NCBI RefSeq assembly: GCF_009017415.1
Contig: NC_092406.1
Coordinates: 2,790,001-2,854,000 of the forward strand
Reading direction: 5' to 3'
DNA from: Aspergillus flavus
Taxonomy: Eukaryota > Ascomycota > Eurotiomycetes > Eurotiales > Aspergillaceae
Length of the DNA stretch: 64,000 bases
In this document: piece by piece, positions 53,908 through 64,000 of the stretch
How positions within the stretch are numbered: position 1 is the stretch's first letter
Layout: each line of letters starts with the position of its first letter
Position numbers and translations under genes: made by a program
The notes under the pieces: generated by a model
Databases searched by the model: none
What the model was told of the DNA's origin: nothing
What the model saw: the letters and a program-made list of their open reading frames with translations, nothing else

Positions 53908-55495
53908 TGTTGCGGGGTTTGTACTGGTGTGGGAAAGTGTCAAAGAAATGAGAGAGGGGTGGACTATTAAGAAGTTACTGTACAGTATGTGTCCACTCCC
54001 TGACGATTAAACACCTGAACTTACTTAATCAAGGAACAATGGAAAGAAGAGTATAGATCAAGATGCATGATAACATTTACCCACTATTAACAGGATCATT
54101 CCTACTCCTGCAAGTGCTTTTCTAGAAAACTCCTAAGACCCATCCAAACCAAGGAAAAGAAGCGAGATCATCACAGCTAGACCACCTGAGCCGTATCTCG
54201 CTTCCCCCTTAGACAAACGGGTTATAGCTGATTCATGGGAATCACAAGGGCTCCACGAAACCATGTAATCAAGGTACTTTTGACGCCCCTGTTTAAGCCG
54301 AAGGGTCCTCCTCGAATTGCCGTTATGGCAGAATGGCCACTTCCAGACCACAGATCTAGAAGAGACTAGCCTTGTTGCTTATACTATTTATTGTCTTAGG
54401 TTATAGGTAGTCGGCCGCTAGCTTAATGATAGTGCCATAGCCAAAGGCCCATAGTTTATTAGACTACATACTTTAAGACGCTAGTGACATACAGTCCCGA
54501 AGATGAGCAACTCCAGAGGTAGTCTTTCTCAAACATAGGTCCTACTTCACAAGACTCTGTTCATGGTGCAAGGTCAACATCACCACTAATCTAATTTGAC
54601 GCTCCGGGACAGCATTCTATATAAGACAACTCAGCCGATGGATGGTACTCTTCTTATACGGAAAATGGTTCTAGTGTTTTGGAAAATAAGCCCGAGGATC
54701 ATTACTGCCCTGAGGTGGGCTGTGAACTGCTGCATTTTACTACCCAGTCAATAAACAATAGAGTAGGCCAAGTATGATGATAGACCAGTCCCTGAAAGCT
54801 GTACAAAAGACGTGCCATGCATGAGAAAGCGAGAAGCGCTGAAAAAGATAGAATACCAAGACTCGGTGACAACAACCAAGGGGATATGGCCCTTTTCACG
54901 CTTGCAAAAGCACAAAATAAGAGACTGGATGGCTCTGATGCAACTCAACTGCGATGGACCGCAGATGGAAGAGATTAAAAGAATCCGTAAACATGATTAC
55001 GCTCGGAGAGGAATAAGCGGCACAGATCGAAGCTCAAAGGTTGCAAGGCAAGGTAGATCGGAGCCGGATGATCACAAACAATCAAAAGGGAAAAAAAAAA
55101 AAAAAAAAAAAAACAAAGTATGCACAGCTCCAATTTTCAATCCATTCTTCAATGTAAAATCCACAGATTTCAACGCAAAGGAAACCAAGCTGCTAGCGCC
55201 GTAACACCGAGAACATAGCAGATACACAAGTGAATGGCCGGGATTCGCGAAGTCGGCAATCGGGGTCAAAAGGGCGTTTTCGAAATCCACAAGTAGGAAA
55301 CTGAAGACGCAACCCAAATGTTGCTCTAAGAAAAGCAGGTCTACAAGTCAACACACCAATGTTGGATAACCACGCCATTCATAGATCCAACAGCCGTCCA
55401 GAGAGTAATGACACAAACGTCAGATAGAATAGGGGAGGGAAAAAGAAAAGAAAAAAAAAAAAAAAAAAAAAAAACGCCGTTCGATATGCAGCGGA
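53908..55495. other. Intergenic region with two A24 tracts
   Basis: No gene supported; 54812-55204 on plus is open but ends in a lysine run translated from a poly-A tract. Uninterrupted A runs of 24 bases lie at 55091-55114 and 55451-55474. Confidence 0.45.
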
Positions 55496-57979
55496 TTAGA
55501 GGAAGTGGGTATAAATCTTCGAGGTCTCGTGAACTTCCATCTCCTGCAGCTATGTTAACATTTGCTAATCAAGGAACCGTCCGGAGGGCTCCAGCTCGAC
55601 TTACCATCTTGAAATTGTTCAGCTCCTCTTTGATCTGTTGGGCAAGGAGAGGGGTCAGTCGATTGCAGGTGGCGATGTCACCACGACGATCATACTCGCC
55701 GCTCGGCCAAGTATCATGGAACTGGATGCGGGGACTGAAGACGAGACTTTTAGGAGCCGCTGGTGTAATGGAAGCTCCCTTGGAATCAAGGAACCTCCCG
55801 TCTGGTAGAAAATCATCCTCACCAGCGATCCGGACTGCGTCAGAACGTCGGTTGTCGGACCGTGTTTGGTCCTCAGGAGTACTGGGAGCACTGGAATGAG
55901 GTGAATCGCTCCGGTTCGTAGTCAAGTGACGCTCGGCCTGCTTATTCGGTGTGGAATTTGCTGCTTCGGAGGTTTCTGATCGTATATGTTAGCCAACAAG
56001 AGCCTAGCTAGGTCAAGAGCGTGAGAGGAAAACTCACTTTTGAGGATACCCTTCCTTACTGCAGCTAGAACCTCCGCCCGCTCCCTGTCACCTCCCACAA
56101 TGCTCTTACGCATTTGAGAATTATCTGCAGCGCTATCTTCGGCAGCCGAGGGACTTTGGGATTTAGGTTCCACCTTGGGAAACAATGTCCCGCCACGAGG
56201 GACATCTTGCGGGTCCGGATTCGCAGCTACGCCTTTCCGGTCCGCTTCGACGTTGACCACGGACAATTGAGGTGCCATCGGTTCGACGATAACGCCGTCA
56301 TTGGATGCCGTGCTCACAATTGACTTGGGGCGGAATAATCCAACGAGGGACCTCGTCGACCGTTTCATCCCCTTACCCATCTTCCGGAGCATGATCGAAG
56401 CGGATGATGCTGTAGAAGAGACAGACAAATTGTCTGTAGAGCTGTTAAAGAAGCGGCCTTGGTGGTGGGAGTAGATACTCTCGCCAAGGCCACTGGCTTC
56501 TTGTTGCTCAGCAATAGCGGCCTGCTCCGGGCCCAGTTCCTGCTTTAGCAGTTCCCTCCGAGTTTTCTCTGCAGCAATAGCCTCCCTCTTGTTCGCGCTA
56601 CTTTGAGCAGCAGATGCCTTGAGAAGTTCTGATGCGCTTCCGAACGAGAAAGCCCTTCTCAACCGGGATTTACCGGGTCTCTTGAAATCATTGTTTGTAA
56701 TATCAGCCAGCCGTTGTGTTGCAAGACTCTCCGTTGGAACCTGTTTCCCTTTAGACTCCGGTTGTGCCGTTGTCGCACTCCCAGGGGTGGGATCTTGAGT
56801 AACAGGTTGCGACAACGGTGAGGGTTTTGTAGTTCGTTTAGTATCTTCCGGTTTAGCAACAACTTTGGTAGACGACGACGCAGACTCCGTATGTGCCGTA
56901 TCACGAACCTGGTTAATGTTAGCCAACTGATGGTATATAATCCCGACACCATGTCACTTTGCTCTTACAGAAGAGGTTGACGAATTGGGGGAATGGTTGC
57001 TTCCCGAAGCGTCTCTGTTGGACTGCGCCGAATTTGGCCGGTGGCTTGGATCGAAATAATCGTGGCCGCCTGTTGTTGGGATTGGTGACGATGAGGGCAG
57101 ATGAAGTTGTAGATTAATGAGACCAGCATTATCAATATTGCCCCAGCTTCGTCGCCTGTATCTCTTCGCCAACTCTGGCTGTTTTTCTGTCCGCGACGAA
57201 TCATCGGCACTGGGCACCCTGTTGTGGCCAGGTTTACGAGACGTATCTTGTGCCGGTCCCTTAGACCCTGACGCCGTGTTCGATTGTGAAAGGTGGTCGT
57301 CCGTCGTCGGCGCAAGACGGCCAGATCCAGGTGCGTTGACTGGGTTAGCGGCGGGCTGCGAAGCCCCGGCACCATCCGGTCGACGAGTACCGCGACGATA
57401 GCGATCAGGCGATGGGCGGGCAACAGTCGGAGAGGAAATGTTCATAAAGTTGGGAGAGGGGGGGGAAGAGAGGTTAATGGTGGATAAAGGACGGAGAGGG
57501 GGTTCGCCGCTACGCGGTTGTCTCGACGGGATAGCGGTGTCGTCTTTCGACATGTAGGATTGGACGGAAGAGTTGGAAGAGGATGTTGATACAGAACCAG
57601 CTGCAGGATGATTGGCAAAACGCGAGTTGACTCCCGGGTGTGCAGGACTTGGGGACACTTGAGGAGCCGACGGAGCAGAGGACGTTCGATGCTCCGGCCT
57701 CAAGTGAGGGGACCATGACTGCCGATTTGACATGTTGGTCGAACTGGAGAGATTGGGAGTGCTAGTAAAAGCATAGGGTGCCACGACCTGGTGGCCAACC
57801 CTGTAACTCCCCGAACCACCGACTGTATTGTAAGAATTCCAAGACATGGTTGAACTTCGCGAGTTCTGCTGTTGTGATGACTGAGAAGGAGTAAAGGCGC
57901 CCGAGGAAGAAGAGGGACGAGTCTGAAGCACAGAGACCGTGCCACTTTGTTGCGGGATTGTCTGTACCAACGCTGCCAT
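55496..57979 (-). CDS. Large disordered protein with protein phosphatase 1 docking motifs, four exons
   Basis: Exons 56969-57979, 56038-56908, 55605-55975 and 55496-55543; introns of 60, 62 and 61 bases. The 766-residue product is mostly Ser/Pro-rich and disordered. Possible functional motifs: RLRRAFSFGSASELLKA near 425; GILK at 624-627 (the [GS]IL[RK] SILK motif); RIQF at 710-713 (fits the RVxF consensus). A compact C-terminus follows: EYDRRGDIATCNRLTPLLA (721-739), QQIKEELNNFKM, then EMEVHETSKIYTHFL from the tiny last exon. SILK before RVxF is a known arrangement in PP1 partners. The C-terminus reminds me of fungal PP1-targeting scaffolds such as Bni4 (septum and chitin), but the orthology is unproven. 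A long pyrimidine-rich leader precedes it. Confidence 0.8.
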
Positions 57980-60102
57980 GTTGTTCTCCTCCGGTAACCG
58001 GATGGAAAGGGGTTTGACGCGTAAGTAACGACGTCTGAAGGATGCGATGCCAACGGGGTGTACTGGCTATCGTCCGCAGGGCACAGGTGGAGGTAGGTAT
58101 AGGGTCAGGAGTAACTCGAGGGAGGAGAAAGGAAGAAAACAGAGATCCTGTACCACATGCCCGTCAGCTAAGATCGCACAAAAAAAGAAATGCAGGACGA
58201 AGATTGGCCGATCCACGATCGATGTTTCTTCACCATAACCATGTTCTCGCGCCCCCTAGAAGGGAAGTCGTAAGTCCGTACCTGTTCTAACAAATGCAAA
58301 TGATAGATTATACAGATATGACTCGATTAAAGGAAACGAAAGAAAGAAAAATAAAACGCTAGGATGAATGCGAAAATGATGTCGGGGACACAGGAAAGGA
58401 AAACGAAAGGCTCGAATTGGGCGATGGTCGAAGAGGGAGTTCAACGAGAAAGGCGTAAAGGAACACAAGGGTCCAGGATGGCGAATGCTGTCTAGAGCGG
58501 TCGAGCCATGTACAAAAGCGAATCGAAAATGAGACGAGTATATGGAGAAATGAAGATAACCACGAGGAAGATAACAAACGACAATGAACAAGAAGTAAAA
58601 AGTAAGTAGGGCAAAAAAAAGGAAAAAAAGAAAAGGGGAGAAACCAGATCCTTAGAATGGGCACCTAATCTTCTGACTCAAGCAGAAGATGGGCCGTTCA
58701 CTGGATCGGAGGAAATTAATGAGGATGAGATGGAAGACGACCGTAGGAGGAGAAAGAGAGAAAGGAAGAGGAGCAGGAGGGGTTGGAAGGCGTGGAATGG
58801 AAAAGGAAGGGAATAGGGAGATAATGGGGAGGGTGAGGATGGGTGTGGAATGGATGCTAGTCAACTTTAGGGGAATCGTGACAGGCAGCGGAGACTGACT
58901 GACGGCCGGCCCTTTCCAAAGAACGCGAGTAGAAACAATTCAGGTACCGCAAGGAACCAAAGAACGCAGTAGGGAAAAAAAATTAAAATAATAACAACAA
59001 TAATAATTCACGGAGAAAAAAAAGATTTTTGAAGACACTTACACCTCTTCAACAATCCCAGTAGCCAATCTACGTAAAATGAAAATAACCGTCCAAGACA
59101 AAAGAAATTTTTCTGAATGAGGACTCAGCAACGGTTTTGACCTACTATTTTCACCTGTTGCTATTATTGCATCTAGCTGCAAGTCATGCCAAAACTTCTC
59201 TGAAGGTGTGCACTCGTTCCTCTTTACTATAATTAAAGAAAATCTAAAAAAAATAAATTTTTGGTACACTTGCGAAAGGAAGAACTAAAGCCTTTTCTGG
59301 CTAGTACCGAAGTGCGTATCGACGACTGTTGGTAACTTGGTATATTAATATCATATTAAGTTCTCCTGAATCTCCTCTTTACAATTCATCGACCAACCAC
59401 TCATTCATGGGTAAGACAACTCTGGGGCTGTACCGTACGGAAAGACTGGTACAAGCAGAATACTAGCAGTAACTAACGACTGTTCGGCCGGAGTTGCCTA
59501 CTGCTACCTTACATAAATACAAGTAGTAGTCCGTATGACTCGGATCTGCCGCCTCTCCCGGCCCGTCGACCAAAGTTACTTACAGAGTACCTCCCAGGTA
59601 CCGGTAATCATACCCAGATGGTAGGTAAGGTATGCCAAAAATACCACAAATACCATCCATCTCCCGGGCGGGTCAGGGAAACAAACCCCCTTAAGTTTAG
59701 TTCTCCAATCTACTCGCTAGCCGTGACAACAACGTCAATCTGTGGAATGCACTTGAGGGACGCATTGCTGCCATTGGGAGAAGCACGGTCAAGAAATCCA
59801 GCCCGATATTAATATGAACATCATATGTACAATTTGCTCGTGGGAATGGACATATAATTGATCTGTGGGGTAAACCGCTGGATAAGAGAGATTCGATTTT
59901 CCCTCCCTTTTTCGGCACTCCTTACGAGAATAAATATCATACGGTAAACACACACACTATTCTCTTGGTAAGGACACGCCCACTGTGCCTGAGGCAAGAG
60001 GTGCTAGCCGAGTAACTCCATACATTTCCTACACGGAACAAATATACCATGATCAGCCGCGTCCCCTTTTGATTTTCTTTTCTCTATTTTGTAATTTTAT
60101 TT
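57980..60102. other. Long 5' leader/promoter of the PP1-docking gene, then intergenic DNA
   Basis: 58300-58860 is strongly purine-rich on plus (pyrimidine-rich on the transcribed minus strand). It yields long meaningless open frames. No gene is supported to 60102. Confidence 0.5.
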
Positions 60103-60612
60103 TTATCGTCCTAATGCGGCAAAAGGAAAAAAAGCAAGTAGTAACAGAGTGCTAGGAGAGAACGTGTTGCCGTTGGGTGCATGAGGCCACGACCTCTGGG
60201 GCCATTTAATTTCTAGTAAACTAAGTGAAGCGCGATCGGGTGAGCAAATTGGACGCTGATTTGCGACCACACAGTTGCTAAAACTCTTAGCTGTAACGCC
60301 ATCACAGGTGGATGGAGTCGCCCCCCCGAGAACCAAACCACGGAGGTTCGGAGAAACATCCTGGAGACAGTTAGTCGCTCCCACTAACAATTGCCTAGTA
60401 CAGCTACGATGCCAATCCAAATAGTTCAGGTTGTCTGTTGCTCCGTTAGCGTATACACTTAGACAGCGTTCCTCCAGAACCACTGAACTAGGCGGTCCGA
60501 AGCACTGACATTGGCTTTCTTTACCTCCTAAAGGAAGGAACTCGTACCAGCGACGGAGTTCATAATATTTGGTGAACGATATGCCGAGCCTGATGTCATT
60601 GGAGCCTATCAT
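60103..60612 (-). CDS. Doubtful cysteine-rich frame with hydrophobic C-terminus
   Basis: 169 codons from an ATG. At least nine cysteines lie between residues 34 and 125, and the C-terminus (FSPSTLLLLAFFPFAALGR) looks like a GPI-anchor signal. There is no signal peptide at the start, so if real it would be the last exon of a longer surface protein, or a decayed gene. No family recognised. Confidence 0.3.
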   Translation of the reverse strand: MIGSNDIRLGISFTKYYELRRWYEFLPLGGKESQCQCFGPPSSVVLEERCLSVYANGATDNLNYLDWHRSCTRQLLVGATNCLQDVSPNLRGLVLGGATPSTCDGVTAKSFSNCVVANQRPICSPDRASLSLLEIKWPQRSWPHAPNGNTFSPSTLLLLAFFPFAALGR

Positions 60613-63600
60613 CCCTGACCGGTGGGAATAAATAAATAGATCGTTGATTGAGATAGGTATAGCGGACGCATAGTGATCCTCAAGATTTTCGTCACCTACT
60701 TTGAGTCATCGAATCTTATGATTCACCTTCATTTCAGGCAAATCAACAACGGCCTCCCGAGTCCTCCAGAAAAGGACCAGAAAATTTCTAATCTGCTCTT
60801 GGATAACCCTGGTAATTCTCACAAAACCGTGGGAGATTCCCGCTATGGAGTCCCGTGGATCAGGGAGTTCTGTTCCACCAACCTAATCGATGGCCCAGAT
60901 TGTGTACGGAGTACGAGCAAATTTGCGGACTGACCATTCTCGCGTCCGTAGTCGCAGCCTCCTACCCTTCCGGTCGTGTACCATGGATACTAAGTCGTTA
61001 GCCTAGCAGTTGAGCTAACTCCGAGGCAACCGGCGGACTGCTTCTGTATAGGATGAACTAGTGTATGTATGTGATGTTAGACATCTCACTATCAACTGGT
61101 CGCACGTCATCTTTTTATCGTCGAAACGAGAGATTCGCAAGCCATCCACAAGGGTGTTATGTAGGCATCATGCGCGGAGTAGTAGAATTGTTTATACATA
61201 CATGGTGGCAGGGTATCAAGCGGCAGAAGAGGGAAAAAAAAAAGAAAAGAAAAGAAAAAAGCCAGATAGGCGAAAAGAAAGGAAAACGTGGCTCTATTGG
61301 ACGTGCCTGGTTAGCGGTCAGTGAGGCTAATGTACACTCAAAAATCGCCAGATTAGGATCCGGCCTACTCATGCAGTGCAAGATGCATTACTAACCATTA
61401 CTACATGGGCATTAACCCTCTGAAACGTAGGGATCCGAAGCAGGAAATCTGTTTGAGAGTCAAATGTGGTTCATTGCCCTAAAGATATACAATATACTTA
61501 AATATATCTTCATGTTTCACGGATATAATACCCTATAGAGGAGGGCAACCCATGAGATGATTTATACCCAAGTGTATACCTATGTACATAAACCCCATAC
61601 CGAATACCAAGTGATACATACAAGGCGGCTACCGACCTACTAAATTAACTTTCTGGTACAATACAATTCTTGGCTGCCTTGGAGTGAACCAAGAGACTGG
61701 CAACAATCCGTGGAGACCCTGATAATAAGAGGGAAATATTCGCTTACGTGCAAATTCCTATACGTTATTTAAACTCCTAAGGTTTCTAATGTGTTGGAAT
61801 CACGAAGTGAGGGGACCTATGGAAACTTCAATAGAAACGCCACGGCACTTTGTTTTGACTCTCAGATCACTCTTGTTGATGCGTCCGCTTTGTGTTGTCT
61901 CTCTTCATGTCTTCGTGACATTGTCGGTGTAGACAACGTTCATGAGCTGGATCACATATGGCTCACCTGTTAGAGATTTTACTACAGAACAGAAGGGAAC
62001 AGTGATCTCGGTTGGGTTGAGCCGATATGCATGGGGACAATCGGTGACCCACTTTTTTGATTATTTTTTTGGTATTTCTTTTTCCCTTTCAACAGATCGG
62101 ACCATACATATCAAGGAATATCGTTATCAAGTGGACTATCGGTTATTTCGCAATAGGCCACCTCCATTTCTTGCTCTGTAGTGATTGTTCCGGATACCCA
62201 GCCTCTATACGGCGCTACATACACCATACTCGACTACTCCCTCATAGATTTGTATGAAAGCAAAGATAAGAAAGAAATCAAAAAAGAATAAACATTAGCT
62301 CAAGTAAGTAGTCTCTCACGCAGATCAATGTAAGGAGTTCCCGCGTGATCGACACCACAAACCAGCATTTGATTCGACTCGGGGCCTTTCGCTCGCCAAC
62401 CGCGTCACTCAACCTGACGGCGGCGGGTGCATATCATGGACCCTCCGTCCTTCGAGTTTCAGATTTCATTCGACCGTCTGCACCTCATTTCCCCACCATC
62501 TGCCGTTCGCGCAAGAAAGAGAAAACTCTTATCAACACTGTGGAAGTTCCATTTAACCTGATGAGGCAGTCACTGCTCCGCTTTTTGGGATTTTCCCAAC
62601 TGACGCGGCACAGGTATCGTAGTGGTTGTTTCATCCGCAATCTTATCTGCGCAAGAAGGATTGAGGGGTATTGTGCAGGACCTTCTGCTGAAGCATGGAT
62701 CCCTATCTGATCCAAGGAACTCGGTATCCCTGCGAGTCAGACTTGTCATCTACGTTAAATCCTCGTGACCCGGGAAATTGTCCCTATGGAATGTTCCTCC
62801 ATATCTAAGGTATCTATCTCTCCATCTGCCTTGGAGGGTGGGGAACAACGGCAATGGACATTCCTAGAGAATCCGAACACGACAAGTTCCGTGGAGTGGT
62901 GGCATTTTGTGGGTGCTAGTCTCGAGACTACGGAGTATGTGAGAAGTATGGAGAAAGCATCATACGGTGCGGACACTGCGGAGACACACTGGATTTCAAC
63001 TACCATGGTTCCATTGATTTGCGGCAGTTATATGGAGAGCAAAAGTGAGAATGGAGCCAAGTGGATATGGAATGGTAATGCATAATCTACTAGGGACGGA
63101 AGGGCTCCTTCAGACGGGGTTAAGGATCCTCACTTTCAAATTGGCAGGAGCTCCGTTTCATTCCCTTTATCGTAAAAGAGCGACCGGGTTTCATTGTTTA
63201 TGGAGTATTCTCCATAATTTCTGATATCGTCTACGGAGATTTTCCATTCACACGCCTTCAGGGGTGGCAAAGAGTTTAAATAAACCCCGAGCTTTACTTT
63301 CATCCTTTGTGTTTTCTTTTCTCCCCTTTCTTACCACATTGCCAGCTTTCTCTACGGAGCACTATGAGGGGTTAATTTCGACCGCTAAAATACATACGAC
63401 CAGGGAAAATAAAGAAAAAGTAAACAAACTTTTTCCCCCCTCGAGTGTTTTAGCTTGCCCAATGCGGCGGTGCAATTCAACTACGCACTTAAAAAGTGGT
63501 TCCTCTTATGACAAATGCTTCGACCCCCTCTGGCCTCGACTTGCTTCGCATACCAAATGTGCAGGGGTGGAATGATGACAATCCGGGGCTCCAACATGAC

Positions 63601-64000
63601 AACTCCTACGTGGCCAAATTAGAGCCGTACGTGATTGGAAGGGGAAGCGCACGTTCCTCTTGATAATTTATTCAGGAACCCGGAATGCTGTCAGAGTGAC
63701 ATGTGTGAAAGAGGATGGTCTATATCCATGTCTGCACCAGTCCCTTCCAGGTAAGAACGACGCGGTTTCAGGGGCGGCGTTAAGGACGGGGTCCAACAAG
63801 GGATGATCATAACTAATCCTGGCCGACCTACGAACAAAGGTCGCGTAGTTACAGATACAAGGTATATCTGGGGAATAACCGAAAGTGTGGAGTACAGAGG
63901 ACTAGCAGTGGGCAAACGACTTTCCACAATGATAATACCAGCGGGTCGAACATGGAACGGTCGGCCAAATCCAGAAAGGGTCAACGTTGGATGGCTAGCG
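60613..64000. other. Gene-poor right end
   Basis: Only short frames (for example 62345-62710 and 62765-63085 on plus) with no motif or splice support. Contains two TACGGAGTA copies (60905, 62939) and a tRNA-like A-box string near 60995-61020. Confidence 0.4.

Noticed and set aside
58256..58864. Overlapping minus-strand frames rich in Phe, Ser and Pro
   Set aside because: They arise from the pyrimidine-rich leader; repeated biased residues and no conservation cues.

Overview
This window looks like nuclear DNA of a filamentous ascomycete, most likely one of the Eurotiales (Aspergillus/Penicillium type). Its genes are split by short introns (43-128 bases, GTRNGN...YAG) that must be removed to give intact conserved proteins. 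It carries the fungus-specific families of that group, and intergenic DNA is long. No tRNA, rRNA, CRISPR or intact transposon could be supported. Exon coordinates below were worked out by hand from splice signals and reading frame. Where an open frame began at TTG or GTG, I moved the start to the first ATG.

Layout. 0.9-9 kb: an amidase-signature hydrolase, a GNAT acetyltransferase, a mitochondrial sideroflexin and a large disordered S/T-P-rich protein. 8.7-15.3 kb: a 6.6-kb stretch without a supportable gene. 15.3-16.3 kb: a three-exon DUF2293 protein. 16.7-25 kb: six consecutive intronless genes, all on the minus strand, for divergent members of one small-protein family that I do not recognise; this is the strongest candidate for something undescribed. 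26-39 kb: a GT32 (Och1-type) glycosyltransferase, a Pus7/TruD pseudouridine synthase, a single-pass membrane protein, a proline-rich protein and an ELO-type fatty acid elongase.

39.2-49 kb: a compact group resembling a biosynthetic cluster. It has an ATP-grasp ligase, a class-III-aminotransferase-like PLP enzyme with a MYND-like cysteine tail, a free-standing NRPS adenylation enzyme divergent from it, an MFS exporter-like transporter and a second MFS permease of the Dal5/anion:cation symporter type. A plausible but unproven logic is two ATP-dependent acyl/amino acid activations plus one PLP step to make a small amino-acid-derived product, with transport.

49-64 kb: a small secreted four-cysteine protein, an extradiol dioxygenase (DODA/LigB-like) frame broken by two in-frame stops, and a 766-residue protein with SILK and RVxF motifs typical of protein phosphatase 1 partners. 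The last 6 kb is gene-poor. A 9-base word, TACGGAGTA, recurs seven times in intergenic DNA across the window.
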